From assembly GCF_000170835.1 (NCBI RefSeq), contig NZ_ABCP01000009.1, forward strand, positions 1-64,000: a DNA stretch of 64,000 nucleotides. The letters are read 5' to 3'. The first letter of the stretch is position 1, and the number at the start of each line of letters is the position of its first letter. The position numbers and the translations under genes were made by a program. This document shows positions 27,514 through 36,061 of this stretch, in pieces. A model generated the notes under the pieces. That model saw nothing but the letters and a program-made list of their open reading frames with translations. It had not been told where the DNA came from and ran no database searches. Source of the DNA: Marinobacter algicola DG893. GTDB lineage: Bacteria > Pseudomonadota > Gammaproteobacteria > Pseudomonadales > Oleiphilaceae.

Positions 27514-28206
27514 TTACTCAATGGTCTCCAGGTGTCGCTGCAATGCGGTCGGATCCGGTAATACGATCCGGCCGTAAGCCAGCTCCAGCAGCCCTGAACG
27601 CTCAAAGTCTTTAATCCACTTATGCACGCCCTGGCGGGTCATGCCCATCATATTGGCAATGTGCTCGCGGGTGATCCAGATCGTGACCGGGTCAGTGCCG
27701 ACGTCGCCATTGCCCTGGATTTCCGCCAGAAACAACAGTCGTCGCCCTATCCTGGCGGCAACACCTCGTAGTGCATCATCCTCAATAATGGACATAGCGG
27801 CCCATAGCCGTCGGCTGACCATATCAAGAATAACCGGGTAGCCTTCCGGGTATGTCGCCATGAGTTCGCGAAATGCCTCGCCCGGTATTTCTATCAGCGT
27901 TACGGCCTCGTGGGCAGTAGCGCCGTATACCCGTCGCATCCCGGGAGAAAACACTGAATCTCCGAACCAGGTACCCGCGCTGAACATGATCAGGGTGGCT
28001 TCCCGACCTGCAGGGTTCACAGAACTGATGCGAACCACCCCGCTGGCAATGATGTTGAGGGTCGATATTGCCGAACCTTTACTGTAGATGAGTTCGTTAG
28101 CCTCAAAACGGCGAATCCGTGCGATACCTTCCAGGTCATCAATCGCCGACTCTGAAAAGCCAGAGAATAAAGGGCAGCGGGCAAGGACAGTCTTGATATT
28201 CTTCAT
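27514..28206 (-). CDS. Crp/Fnr family transcriptional regulator
   Basis: A 230-residue regulator. The N-terminal cyclic nucleotide-binding-type beta barrel spans about 10-120 (LIYSKGSAISTLNIIASGVVRI, FSAGTWFGDS) and the C-terminal winged helix carries ITREHIANMMGMTRQGVHKWIKDFERSGLL (recognition region near 180-205). It lacks the N-terminal cysteine set of Fnr, so it is not an obvious oxygen sensor. The ATG at 28206 is preferred because the family normally begins a few residues before the PLF segment. It is divergent from the aldolase/HD pair across 110 bp and may control it. Confidence 0.88.
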   Translation of the reverse strand: MKNIKTVLARCPLFSGFSESAIDDLEGIARIRRFEANELIYSKGSAISTLNIIASGVVRISSVNPAGREATLIMFSAGTWFGDSVFSPGMRRVYGATAHEAVTLIEIPGEAFRELMATYPEGYPVILDMVSRRLWAAMSIIEDDALRGVAARIGRRLLFLAEIQGNGDVGTDPVTIWITREHIANMMGMTRQGVHKWIKDFERSGLLELAYGRIVLPDPTALQRHLETIE

Positions 28207-28316
28207 GGGAAGAAATTGTAAACGATTTGACAGTCTTCGCCGATCACTCGCACCTACACTCAATGAATGGCTAAACACTCACCACAACAAGAACACCCGA
28301 TTTGAGAGGCCGCACC

Positions 28317-29087
28317 ATGTCCGAACAACTTTCAATTCCGTCAAAAAGAGATCAGGTCAGCAAGGAAGAATGGCAGCTCCGAGTCGACCTCGCCGCGGCC
28401 TATCGTCTGGTCGCCCTATACGGCTGGGACGATCTGGTATTCACCCATATCTCCGCACGGATACCCGGTGACGAGCACCACTTTCTTATTAATCCATACG
28501 GTATGATGTTCGAGGAAATTACAGCCTCCAGCCTGGTGCGAGTGGATCAGGACGCCAACAAGATCAACCCCGACGACTTCGATATCAATCCCGCGGGTTT
28601 TACCATCCATAGCGCCATCCACCAGGTCAGGGACGATGCCGCCTGCGTCATGCATTTGCACACCACCGACGGTATTGCTGTATCCGCCCAACAGGAGGGC
28701 CTGCTGCCGCTATCCCAGCAGAGCCTGTTTGCACTGGCAAGCCTGTCGTATCACGACTATGAAGGTGTGGCGCTAAGGGAAGACGAGAAGGCCCGCCTGC
28801 AAAAGGATCTCGGTAATACCAATTTCATGATTCTTCGCAACCACGGCCTGCTGACCACCGGCTCCAGTATTCCCGATGCCTTCCTGGCCATGTACATACT
28901 GCAAACGTCCTGTCAGATTCAGATCAGGGCACTGTCGGGCGATCGCCCACTGACGCCAATTCCTGCCGGCATTGTGGATACCATCCGGCAACAGGCGGAT
29001 CAGGTGACCAAAGGCCTGGGCGGCAAGCTGGCCTGGCCGGGCCTGCTACGCAAGCTCGACCGCATTGATGCCAGTTTCCGGGAATAA
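28317..29087 (+). CDS. Class II aldolase/adducin family protein
   Basis: A 256-residue cytoplasmic protein of the zinc-dependent class II aldolase/adducin fold. Likely zinc ligands are the histidines in CVMHLHTTDG (near 113-115) and LRNHGLLTTG (near 180). It reads LYGWDDLVFTHISARIPG at the start, as in the family branch annotated near sugar-acid or unknown catabolic genes. The reaction is not identifiable: aldol cleavage, epimerisation and decarboxylation all occur in the family. Start ATG 28317 follows GAGAGGC. The HD-domain gene starts 13 bp after its stop, so the two form one operon. Confidence 0.88.
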   Translation: MSEQLSIPSKRDQVSKEEWQLRVDLAAAYRLVALYGWDDLVFTHISARIPGDEHHFLINPYGMMFEEITASSLVRVDQDANKINPDDFDINPAGFTIHSAIHQVRDDAACVMHLHTTDGIAVSAQQEGLLPLSQQSLFALASLSYHDYEGVALREDEKARLQKDLGNTNFMILRNHGLLTTGSSIPDAFLAMYILQTSCQIQIRALSGDRPLTPIPAGIVDTIRQQADQVTKGLGGKLAWPGLLRKLDRIDASFRE

Positions 29088-29100
29088 GGGGGAGAACAGT

Positions 29101-29694
29101 ATGAACCAACCGACAAAGAACCAGGCCACGTTTACTCATATGAAAGACGGCAAGGCCGAAGACTGGCAGGTCATCGCATCGTCTTTCGGGGAATTCGCCA
29201 AAGGCCTGCCAGATCGAATTCTATCGCACCTCAAAATGCTGGAGGGCGACTTTGGTGGTTTTCCGGTTGACCGGCTGACGCACTGCCTGCAAACGGCTAC
29301 CCTGGCACACCGGGACGGGAAGGACGACGAGTATGTGGTTTGCGCCCTGCTACACGACATCGGTGACACCCTGGGCACCTACAACCATGCGGATGTCGCC
29401 GCAGTGCTACTGGAACCGTTCGTCAGCGACGCTAATCACTGGATGGTAAAACACCACGCCATCTTTCAGGGCTACTTTTTCTTTCACTATCTCGGTATGA
29501 ACCGGGATATGAGAGACCAGTACCGGGACCATCCACACTTCGAACGCACCATCGAGTTTGTTCACAAGTATGACTCACCCGCGTTCGACCCTGATGCGGA
29601 AACGTTACCGCTTTCCTACTTCGAGCCCATGGTGCAACGGGTGTTCGCTCAGCCTGTGCGATCCCTCTACAAGGATGCCGAAAGCGTCATGTGA
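29101..29694 (+). CDS. HD-domain protein, possible mixed-valent di-iron oxygenase (PhnZ-like)
   Basis: A 197-residue HD-domain protein. Metal ligands are suggested in THCLQTA, ALLHDIGD (the HD pair), MVKHHAIFQGYF and KYDSPAFDPD. The stretch from THCLQTATLAHRDG to LLHDIG follows the pattern HSLQ-A...R-G-D-E-V--ALLHD-G that I recall from the phosphonate oxygenase PhnZ, so this may be an oxygenase rather than a phosphohydrolase. ATG at 29101 follows GGGGGAGAACAGT. It is co-transcribed with the class II aldolase gene and converges on desT. The substrate is unknown. Confidence 0.75.
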   Translation: MNQPTKNQATFTHMKDGKAEDWQVIASSFGEFAKGLPDRILSHLKMLEGDFGGFPVDRLTHCLQTATLAHRDGKDDEYVVCALLHDIGDTLGTYNHADVAAVLLEPFVSDANHWMVKHHAIFQGYFFFHYLGMNRDMRDQYRDHPHFERTIEFVHKYDSPAFDPDAETLPLSYFEPMVQRVFAQPVRSLYKDAESVM

Positions 29695-29713
29695 CCCGAA
29701 ACACAACGTGGGC

Positions 29714-30340
29714 TCAGGACTGACTCTTCCAGTTGGCTGCGCCCACAAATATCAGCTGTAGAAAGCGTGCGGTTCGCTGCCGCACCTGTTCTTCCTGATA
29801 GTCGTCGTCGGGAGAGATCCCCAGGATGTCCGTCAGGCTGAAGGCCACACTGCGCACCACCAGGTCGCAGGTCATATCCAGGTCGGCATCGCTCAGGTGA
29901 TCCGCCACTTTCAGACGCCGAAGATCATTGGCCAGTTCGCTGGCAAAATAACGCATTTCGCTGCGGATGCCTTCCTGTACCGCCCGGCTCTCCCCCGCCA
30001 GCCCCTGGGCCATAAACATGAAAAAACTGCGTTTATTGCGGGCATGGGAGATAAAAATACCAACTGATTCGTCGATCAGTTTGTCCGCCTGCAATACGTT
30101 CGCCCGCGCCTCGCGCATCATCCGTCGAAGCACCAGCCCCAATTCGTCCACCAACTGCAGCCCAAGGTCATCCATGTTGCGGAAGTGCCGGTAAAAAGAC
30201 GTCGGCACCACGCCTGCCTGTCGGGTGACTTCGCGGATGCCCAGGCTGGCAAAGTGCCGCCCCTTTCCCACCAGGGCCAATGCGGCGTTCATCAGTTTCT
30301 CGCGGGTTTCACCCGGCTTACGTCGTTGTTTTTCTGCCAT
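29714..30340 (-). CDS. desT: TetR family regulator, DesT/FabR-like
   Basis: A 208-residue repressor of the TetR family. It opens with a basic tail and helix-turn-helix (LGIREVTRQAGVVPTSFYRHFRNMDDL, about 34-60), followed by a helical ligand domain. In Pseudomonas, DesT senses the ratio of unsaturated to saturated acyl-CoA and controls the desCB operon. Here the divergent operon is exactly a ferredoxin reductase plus desaturase, so the assignment rests on both sequence and context. Two matched operators lie in the 182-bp gap. E. coli FabR is the nearest alternative name. Confidence 0.85.
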   Translation of the reverse strand: MAEKQRRKPGETREKLMNAALALVGKGRHFASLGIREVTRQAGVVPTSFYRHFRNMDDLGLQLVDELGLVLRRMMREARANVLQADKLIDESVGIFISHARNKRSFFMFMAQGLAGESRAVQEGIRSEMRYFASELANDLRRLKVADHLSDADLDMTCDLVVRSVAFSLTDILGISPDDDYQEEQVRQRTARFLQLIFVGAANWKSQS

Positions 30341-30464
30341 CGCCTGGAACTAGCTCATCGGTTGATCACAAGCCAACAAGTGTACACAGGCCCACACTAA
30401 AAATAACCCAAACTTGTCATTATAGGACAATGTTAGTGGCTTGATTGCCGCCTAACACTTCGCT

Positions 30465-30500
30465 GTGTACAGTCGTACACATTAGTGAACACTTGTACAC
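30465..30500. promoter_or_regulatory. Twin DesT-type operators
   Basis: Two 16-bp inverted repeats with the same build lie exactly 20 bp apart. GTGTAC-AGTC-GTACAC at 30465..30480 is perfect, and GTGAAC-ACTT-GTACAC at 30485..30500 has one arm mismatch. A further GTGTACAC palindrome is at 30380..30387, nearer desT. The second site resembles the DesT palindrome from Pseudomonas as I remember it. They sit 23-58 bp before the reductase start, where a repressor would block transcription. Confidence 0.75.
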
Positions 30501-30522
30501 ATCAGTACAAAGGAGAGCAATC

Positions 30523-31626
30523 ATGATATCTGTACTGGAAAAGTCACCGACCCTGCACTGGCTGGGCAGGCAGCTTTTTAACCGGGACGACCCGGCTGCC
30601 TTTTTTGATCCCCTGCTGGAGCGCATCAACCCCATGTGGGTACGGCAATACACGCCGGCCAGGGTGAAGGCCATCTACAACGAAACCGCCGACACCAAAA
30701 CCTTTGTCCTGGCGCCGGCCGGGCGCTGGAAAGGCTTTGCCGCCGGCCAGCACGTCAATATTGGCATCGATGTTGACGGCGTGCGTCGCAACCGAACCTT
30801 CAGCCTGTCCAGTTCGCCCATTCAATGGCGCGCAGACGGCACCGTCACCCTGACCATCAAACGGCTTCCCGGTGGCCTGGTGACCAACTGGATGCACGAC
30901 CACCTGGAGCCAGGCGCGGTCATCGGGCTGGGCGAGGCGTTCGGCGACTTCCGGATTCCCGATCCGCAGGAGCCAGCCCTATACATCGCCGGTGGCAGCG
31001 GCATCACCCCGGTGCTGAGCCAACTGGAAACCATGGCGGCATCAGACTATCGGGCGCCGGTGACCCTGCTGTATTTCGTGCGCACCCAGGCCGATGTGAT
31101 TGCTGCGGAAAAGCTGCACGCGCTGGCCAGTCGCTGGCCGGCCTTCACCCTGAAGGTGTTTGCCACCAGCGACACCCACCCGCCCCAGTTCCTCAGCGAG
31201 CAACATCTGGATGAGGTTCCCGGCATTGCGGCCCGGCGGTGCTACCTCTGCGGGCCGAAAGGGCTCATGGATCTGGCCAACGATCTCCTGTATCGGCGGG
31301 GGATTGGCGAAGACCGCATTCACAGCACCTTCTTCTCCGCGCCGACCGCAAATCTCGACACCGAGTCCCTCGGAGGAGCGGTGCATTTCCAACGCAGCAA
31401 CCTGGATGTCTCGTCCGAAGGCGATGCGGTGCTGCTGGACATTGCCGAGGCCGCGAAACTGTCGCCACGCTACGGCTGCCGCATGGGCATCTGTCACCAG
31501 TGCAGTTGCCGCAAGACCAGCGGCACTGTGATCAACCGCCTGACCGGGAAAGCATCCGGCCCGGGCGAGGAAACCATTCAGCTTTGTGTGTCTGTTCCGA
31601 GCGGGCCGGTGTCTGTTGAACTCTGA
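30523..31626 (+). CDS. Ferredoxin reductase-type electron donor for fatty acid desaturase (DesC-like)
   Basis: A 367-residue flavo-iron-sulfur protein. The FAD domain has RNRTFSLSSSP, the NAD(P) domain has YIAGGSGITPVLSQL and CYLCGPKGLM, and a C-terminal plant-type [2Fe-2S] domain has CRMGICHQC plus the fourth Cys in IQLCVSVP. It passes electrons from NAD(P)H to the desaturase encoded 74 bp downstream. It corresponds to DesC of Pseudomonas. ATG 30523 follows AAGGAGAG. Controlled, I infer, by the divergent TetR repressor through the twin operators. Confidence 0.92.
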   Translation: MISVLEKSPTLHWLGRQLFNRDDPAAFFDPLLERINPMWVRQYTPARVKAIYNETADTKTFVLAPAGRWKGFAAGQHVNIGIDVDGVRRNRTFSLSSSPIQWRADGTVTLTIKRLPGGLVTNWMHDHLEPGAVIGLGEAFGDFRIPDPQEPALYIAGGSGITPVLSQLETMAASDYRAPVTLLYFVRTQADVIAAEKLHALASRWPAFTLKVFATSDTHPPQFLSEQHLDEVPGIAARRCYLCGPKGLMDLANDLLYRRGIGEDRIHSTFFSAPTANLDTESLGGAVHFQRSNLDVSSEGDAVLLDIAEAAKLSPRYGCRMGICHQCSCRKTSGTVINRLTGKASGPGEETIQLCVSVPSGPVSVEL

Positions 31627-31700
31627 CCGGCCCCACCACAACGCCTGAACCCATTATTCGCAGACCTGGTTCGACCATTCTGCAAGGAGTCACAGTCACC

Positions 31701-32795
31701 ATGAAGACGATGAACGAAACACAACTGAAAGAGCTTGAAAAAGACCTGGACACCATTCGTGACCAGGTGATCTCCGATCTCGGCGAACGAGACGCCCGTT
31801 ACATCCGCAAGATCGTTCGGCTTCACAGATCCCTCGAAATCGGTGGCCGGGTGCTGATGCCCTTTGGGTTTATCCCGCCAGTATTCCTGGCGGCCACCAC
31901 GGCATTGGGCATCTCCAAGATTATCGAGAACATGGAAATCGGTCACAACGTCATGCACGGCCAGTATGACTGGATGAACGACCCGTCACTCCACTCCCAG
32001 ACCTATGAGTGGGATACCGTGTGCACTGGCGATTCCTGGCGCCGCACCCATAACTACGAGCACCACACCTACACCAATATCATTGGCAAGGACCGGGATT
32101 ACGGCTACGCCCTGCTCCGCCTGAGCGACGACGACAAATGGAAGCCGGCCCATACCCTGCAGTTCATCAACTACATTCTGCTGAGCGTGTTCTTCCAGTG
32201 GGGGGTGGGGCTGCATGAACTGGAGTCTGAACGAATCCACCGCCGGGAAATTTCGGTACGGGAAAAGATTCCGTTCCTGAAGGACTTCTTCCGCAAGGGC
32301 GGCCGTCAGGCCTTCAAGGACTATGTGTTCTTCCCGCTGATCACCTTTCCGGTGGCCCCCGTGGTGCTGGCGGGCAACATTGGCGCCAACCTGATTCGTA
32401 ACCTGTGGTCGTCCACCGTCATTTTCTGTGGCCACTTTACCCAGGATGCGGAGACGTTCACCGAAGAAGAGTGCGAAGGAGAAAGCAAGGGCCACTGGTA
32501 CCTGCGCCAGCTGACGGGCTCCAGCAACTTTACCGGCGGTAAGTGGGTGCACCTGTTGAGCGGTCACCTTAGCTACCAGGTCGAACATCACGTGTTCCCG
32601 GACTTGCCGGCCCACCGCTACCCCGAAATCTCTGAGAAGGTTCAGGCGGTGTGCAAGAAGCACGGTATTCCGTACAACACCGGCACCTTTGCCAAACAGT
32701 ATTCGACCGTGCTGAAACGCATTTTCGGCTACTCACTACCAGACCGGATGCGCAACCGGCTGCTACCGGAATTCAGAAACCGGGCAGTGGGTTAA
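31701..32795 (+). CDS. Fatty acid desaturase (DesB-like, acyl-CoA delta-9 type)
   Basis: A 364-residue membrane di-iron desaturase. Its three histidine boxes are GHNVMHGQYD (near 82-86), HNYEHHTYTN (near 118-122) and QVEHHVFPD (near 298-302). Hydrophobic segments lie between them. In Pseudomonas the DesB/DesC pair introduces a delta-9 double bond into exogenous saturated acyl-CoA. The ATG at 31701 follows AAGGAG at a slightly long distance, and a second ATG is three codons on. Its stop overlaps the end of the convergent nsrR-like gene by 4 bp. Confidence 0.93.
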   Translation: MKTMNETQLKELEKDLDTIRDQVISDLGERDARYIRKIVRLHRSLEIGGRVLMPFGFIPPVFLAATTALGISKIIENMEIGHNVMHGQYDWMNDPSLHSQTYEWDTVCTGDSWRRTHNYEHHTYTNIIGKDRDYGYALLRLSDDDKWKPAHTLQFINYILLSVFFQWGVGLHELESERIHRREISVREKIPFLKDFFRKGGRQAFKDYVFFPLITFPVAPVVLAGNIGANLIRNLWSSTVIFCGHFTQDAETFTEEECEGESKGHWYLRQLTGSSNFTGGKWVHLLSGHLSYQVEHHVFPDLPAHRYPEISEKVQAVCKKHGIPYNTGTFAKQYSTVLKRIFGYSLPDRMRNRLLPEFRNRAVG

Positions 32796-33229
32796 GCGAT
32801 CTGCAAAAGTCGTAGCAACTGAGGGCGATGCTGGTCGTGAATAATATCGGCCAGCGTATATCGGTCCAGCACCTCCAGGAATGCCGCCAAGGCCTCGCCG
32901 AACATCGATTTCAATCCGCAGACCGGCGTGATGCGGCAGGCATCCCCGGAGGAAAAACATTCCACAACACTGAGGTCCTGTTCGGTTTCCCTGACCAGGA
33001 TACCAACGTTAATGTCCTCCGGCGCCATGTGCAGGCGCATCCCACCTTTCTTGCCGCGGACGGTTTCGATGTAGCCTTTCTTGTTGAGTTGGTGAACGAC
33101 TTTCATCAGGTGATTCCTGGAGATCTCATAGCTGTCGGCGATCTGCTGAATGGTCGCCAGCTCATCACCCTGCACCGCCAGGTAAACCAGAACACGCAGG
33201 GAGTAATCGGTGTAACGGGTGATATGCAT
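32792..33229 (-). CDS. nsrR: Rrf2 family regulator, NsrR-like
   Basis: A 145-residue Rrf2 regulator with an N-terminal winged helix (QQIADSYEISRNHLMKVVHQLNKKG). Three cysteines in CFSSGDACRITPVCGL (near 91-105) are placed as the [2Fe-2S] or [4Fe-4S] ligands of NsrR. NsrR senses nitric oxide through this cluster and derepresses detoxification genes. No NO reductase or flavohaemoglobin gene is adjacent; the neighbours are desB (convergent) and moaA (divergent). IscR is less likely given the cysteine spacing and the ITP-C-LK segment. Confidence 0.85.
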   Translation of the reverse strand: MHITRYTDYSLRVLVYLAVQGDELATIQQIADSYEISRNHLMKVVHQLNKKGYIETVRGKKGGMRLHMAPEDINVGILVRETEQDLSVVECFSSGDACRITPVCGLKSMFGEALAAFLEVLDRYTLADIIHDQHRPQLLRLLQIA

Positions 33230-33412
33230 TCATCAACTCCAATAAGTCATCGATCAGGTTCACACCGAAAGTGGCCAAACCGATACCTCTATACGCAACA
33301 TTCATGAAACCGGTTCTTACGCCCGAATGGTTCTTTTGTCGATATTGGGTTGGGTTATTCGCCACACATTGGTTATGCTTGTTGTATACAAAGCCAGACG
33401 GGGAATTTACCC

Positions 33413-34405
33413 ATGCCCAACGCCACGCTGACAGACCGCTTTGGTCGCACCGTCAACTATGTGCGTCTGTCCGTCACAGACCGCTGCGATTTCCGGTGCG
33501 TGTACTGCATGGCCGAGGAGATGACCTTTCTGCCACGGCAGCAGGTGCTGACGCTCGAAGAGATTGCCCAGGTGGCAAAGACCTTCGTATCCCTGGGTAC
33601 CGAAAAGATTCGGTTGACCGGGGGAGAGCCGCTTGTAAGACGGGGCATTCTGGAACTGGTCAAGGAAATCGGCACACTTGGCCTGCGGGACTTTGCCATG
33701 ACCACCAATGGCAGCCAGTTGCCCACCATGGCTGAGCCGCTGCGCAAGGCCGGGCTCAAACGGTTGAATATCAGCCTGGATTCCCTGGATGCCGAGAAGT
33801 TCAGCCGCATCACCCGCACTGGCCGACTTGCCCAGGTTCTCGATGGTATAGACGCCGCAAAAGAGGCAGGGTTCGAGGGCATCAAACTCAATACCGTTGT
33901 CATGAAAGGCGGCAACGATCAGGAAGTACCAGAACTGGTGGAGTTTGCCCGCAAAAAGAAAGTGGACATTACCTTCATCGAGGAAATGCCACTGGGTGAA
34001 ATTTCCGATCATGATCGCGGTCAGGTGCTGTGCACCAGCGACGAAGTGCGCGATATCATCAGCCAGCGCCATGAGCTGGTGCCCACACCGGAGGATTCCG
34101 GCGGCCCCGCTCGCTACTACCGCATGCCGGACAGCGACGTTCGGGTCGGCTTCATCTCGCCCCATTCCCACAATTTCTGCTCCACCTGCAACCGCGTTCG
34201 GGTCACAGTAGAAGGCCGTCTGCTGCTTTGTCTGGGCAACGAGCATTCCGTTGATCTGCGTCGCGTGCTCCGCGGCCATCCGGAAACCGATGACAAACTC
34301 CGCGAGACCATCATCAACGCCATGGACCTGAAACCGGAACGCCATCACTTTTCCAGCGAGGGTGATGTTCAGATTCTCCGGTTTATGAATATGACCGGGG
34401 GCTAA
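33413..34405 (+). CDS. moaA: GTP 3',8-cyclase (molybdopterin synthesis)
   Basis: This radical SAM enzyme rearranges GTP to 3',8-cH2GTP, the first step of molybdenum cofactor synthesis. It has 330 residues. The N-terminal SAM cluster motif is CDFRCVYC, the C-terminal cluster is in [19 protein letters not shown], and the end is the essential Gly-Gly (MTGG). A palindrome TTGTATACAA at 33383..33392 lies 20 bp before the ATG at 33413. The other moa genes are not in the window. It is divergent from nsrR-like across 183 bp. Confidence 0.96.
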   Translation: MPNATLTDRFGRTVNYVRLSVTDRCDFRCVYCMAEEMTFLPRQQVLTLEEIAQVAKTFVSLGTEKIRLTGGEPLVRRGILELVKEIGTLGLRDFAMTTNGSQLPTMAEPLRKAGLKRLNISLDSLDAEKFSRITRTGRLAQVLDGIDAAKEAGFEGIKLNTVVMKGGNDQEVPELVEFARKKKVDITFIEEMPLGEISDHDRGQVLCTSDEVRDIISQRHELVPTPEDSGGPARYYRMPDSDVRVGFISPHSHNFCSTCNRVRVTVEGRLLLCLGNEHSVDLRRVLRGHPETDDKLRETIINAMDLKPERHHFSSEGDVQILRFMNMTGG

Positions 34406-34506
34406 GCTCCCATCTGAACCACTCTTGCACCATTGGCGTATTCTTCGTACCACATCATGGCGATCATTGGTTATTGCCACCCCAGGTACGGAGCACGCTT
34501 CCCGCT

Positions 34507-36039
34507 ATGTCCAATCTGATTCTGATACTCGGCGACCAGCTGACCACCGCCATCAGCGCGCTCGAAAACGCTGACAAGGAACGAGACAGAATCGTGATGG
34601 CAGAGGTCCACGACGAGGCGAGCTACACCAATCACCACAAGAAAAAACTGGTTCTGCTGTTCAGCGCCATGCGCCATTTCGCCCGGCGGCTGGAGGCTGA
34701 CGGCTGGCGGGTCCACTACCAGACCTACCACCCCGATAACGAATCCCAAAGCCTCGAGGCTGTCATCGCCAATCAACTCAAAGAGACAGGCGCTGACAGA
34801 GTGACCACCACAGAGTGCGGCGAGTGGCGATTGCACGAGCAGGTCAGCCAGTGGCATGGGCGCCTGGGTGCGCAGGTGGAGATCCGGCCGGATACGCGTT
34901 TTATCGCCAGCAAACAGGGGTTTTCGGACTGGGCAGAGGGGCGTAAACAGCTGCGAATGGAGTTTTTCTACCGGGAGATGCGTCGAAAAACAGGTTTACT
35001 GATGACGCCGGATGGTAAACCGGAAGGTGGAGAGTGGAATTTTGATGCGGACAACCGGCGCAAGTGGACGGGCAAACCGCCGGCGCCAGCGCCTTTCCGG
35101 GTCGAGCCCGATGAGGTGACGCGAGAAGTGATTGATCTGGTGGAGGCGCATTTTACGGATCACTTCGGGACCACGGAGGACTTTCACTTTGCCGTTACCC
35201 ACGAGGACGCGGAGCAGGCGCTGGAGTACTTCATCGACTTCGCCCTGCCCTGTTTCGGCGATTTTCAGGACGCCATGTCCGACGATGAGGACTGGTTGTT
35301 CCACTCTATCCTTTCGCCCTACATAAACTGCGGCTTACTGGATCCACTGGCCGTCTGCGAGGCCGCCGCACAGGCCTGGTATTCGGGGCGTGCGCCGATT
35401 AATGCTGTGGAGGGTTTTATCCGCCAGATTCTGGGCTGGCGCGAGTTTGTGCGGGGTATCTACTGGCTGCACATGCCGGAATACGCGCAGGAAAACCGGC
35501 TTGGCAATACCCGTTCCCTGCCCTGGTTCTACTGGACGGGGGATACCAAGATGCGCTGCATGCATAAGGCCATCGATGCTACCCGCCGCAACGCCTATGC
35601 ACACCATATCCAGCGGCTGATGGTGACTGGTAATTTTGCGTTGCTGGCCGGCGTCAAACCGGAGGAAATCTGCGACTGGTACCTGGCGGTGTACGCGGAC
35701 GCCTACGACTGGGTGGAGCTGCCCAACGTGCTGGGCATGGTGATGCACGCAGACGGTGGCTACCTGGGCTCGAAACCCTATGCAGCCAGCGGCAAGTATA
35801 TCCAGCGCATGTCGGACCATTGCAGTAACTGCCACTACAAGGTCAACAAGGCCACGGAAGAAGACGCCTGCCCGTTCAACGCACTCTATTGGCATTTCAT
35901 CAACCGCCACCGGGACGACTTCGCCAATAATCCGCGTATGGGCATGATGTACCGCAACTGGGACAAGCAGAAACCAGAAAGGCGGGAGGCGCTGCTCCGG
36001 CGTGCCGACGACTTACTGGCACACCTGGAGCAGCTCTGA
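34507..36039 (+). CDS. Cryptochrome/photolyase family protein, FeS-BCP type (PhrB-like)
   Basis: A 510-residue flavoprotein of the class related to Agrobacterium PhrB, a (6-4) photolyase with a [4Fe-4S] cluster. It starts NLILILGDQLT, has the FAD-binding helices (NAVEGFIRQILGWREFVRGIYW, split over residues 306-328; then LPWFYWTGDTKM) and the cysteine set EEICDWY (near 387) plus CSNCHYKVN and DACPFN (near 437-457). It probably repairs (6-4) photoproducts using blue light. Start ATG 34507 is chosen because the conserved beta strand begins at once. It converges on the sugar ABC ATPase gene. Confidence 0.92.
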   Translation: MSNLILILGDQLTTAISALENADKERDRIVMAEVHDEASYTNHHKKKLVLLFSAMRHFARRLEADGWRVHYQTYHPDNESQSLEAVIANQLKETGADRVTTTECGEWRLHEQVSQWHGRLGAQVEIRPDTRFIASKQGFSDWAEGRKQLRMEFFYREMRRKTGLLMTPDGKPEGGEWNFDADNRRKWTGKPPAPAPFRVEPDEVTREVIDLVEAHFTDHFGTTEDFHFAVTHEDAEQALEYFIDFALPCFGDFQDAMSDDEDWLFHSILSPYINCGLLDPLAVCEAAAQAWYSGRAPINAVEGFIRQILGWREFVRGIYWLHMPEYAQENRLGNTRSLPWFYWTGDTKMRCMHKAIDATRRNAYAHHIQRLMVTGNFALLAGVKPEEICDWYLAVYADAYDWVELPNVLGMVMHADGGYLGSKPYAASGKYIQRMSDHCSNCHYKVNKATEEDACPFNALYWHFINRHRDDFANNPRMGMMYRNWDKQKPERREALLRRADDLLAHLEQL

Positions 36040-36061
36040 ACAAAGAGAGGTGCTGGGGCGA

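Noticed and set aside
28227..28260. TTGACA ... TACACT promoter for the aldolase operon
   Set aside because: The boxes are attractive individually, but the 22-bp spacer is too long for a normal sigma-70 promoter.
33230..33412. Moco riboswitch upstream of moaA
   Set aside because: The gap is 183 bp and shows no multi-stem layout that I recognise; only a short palindrome is seen.
33407..34480. A 357-codon minus-strand open frame
   Set aside because: It is antisense to moaA and has no recognisable domain or start signal.
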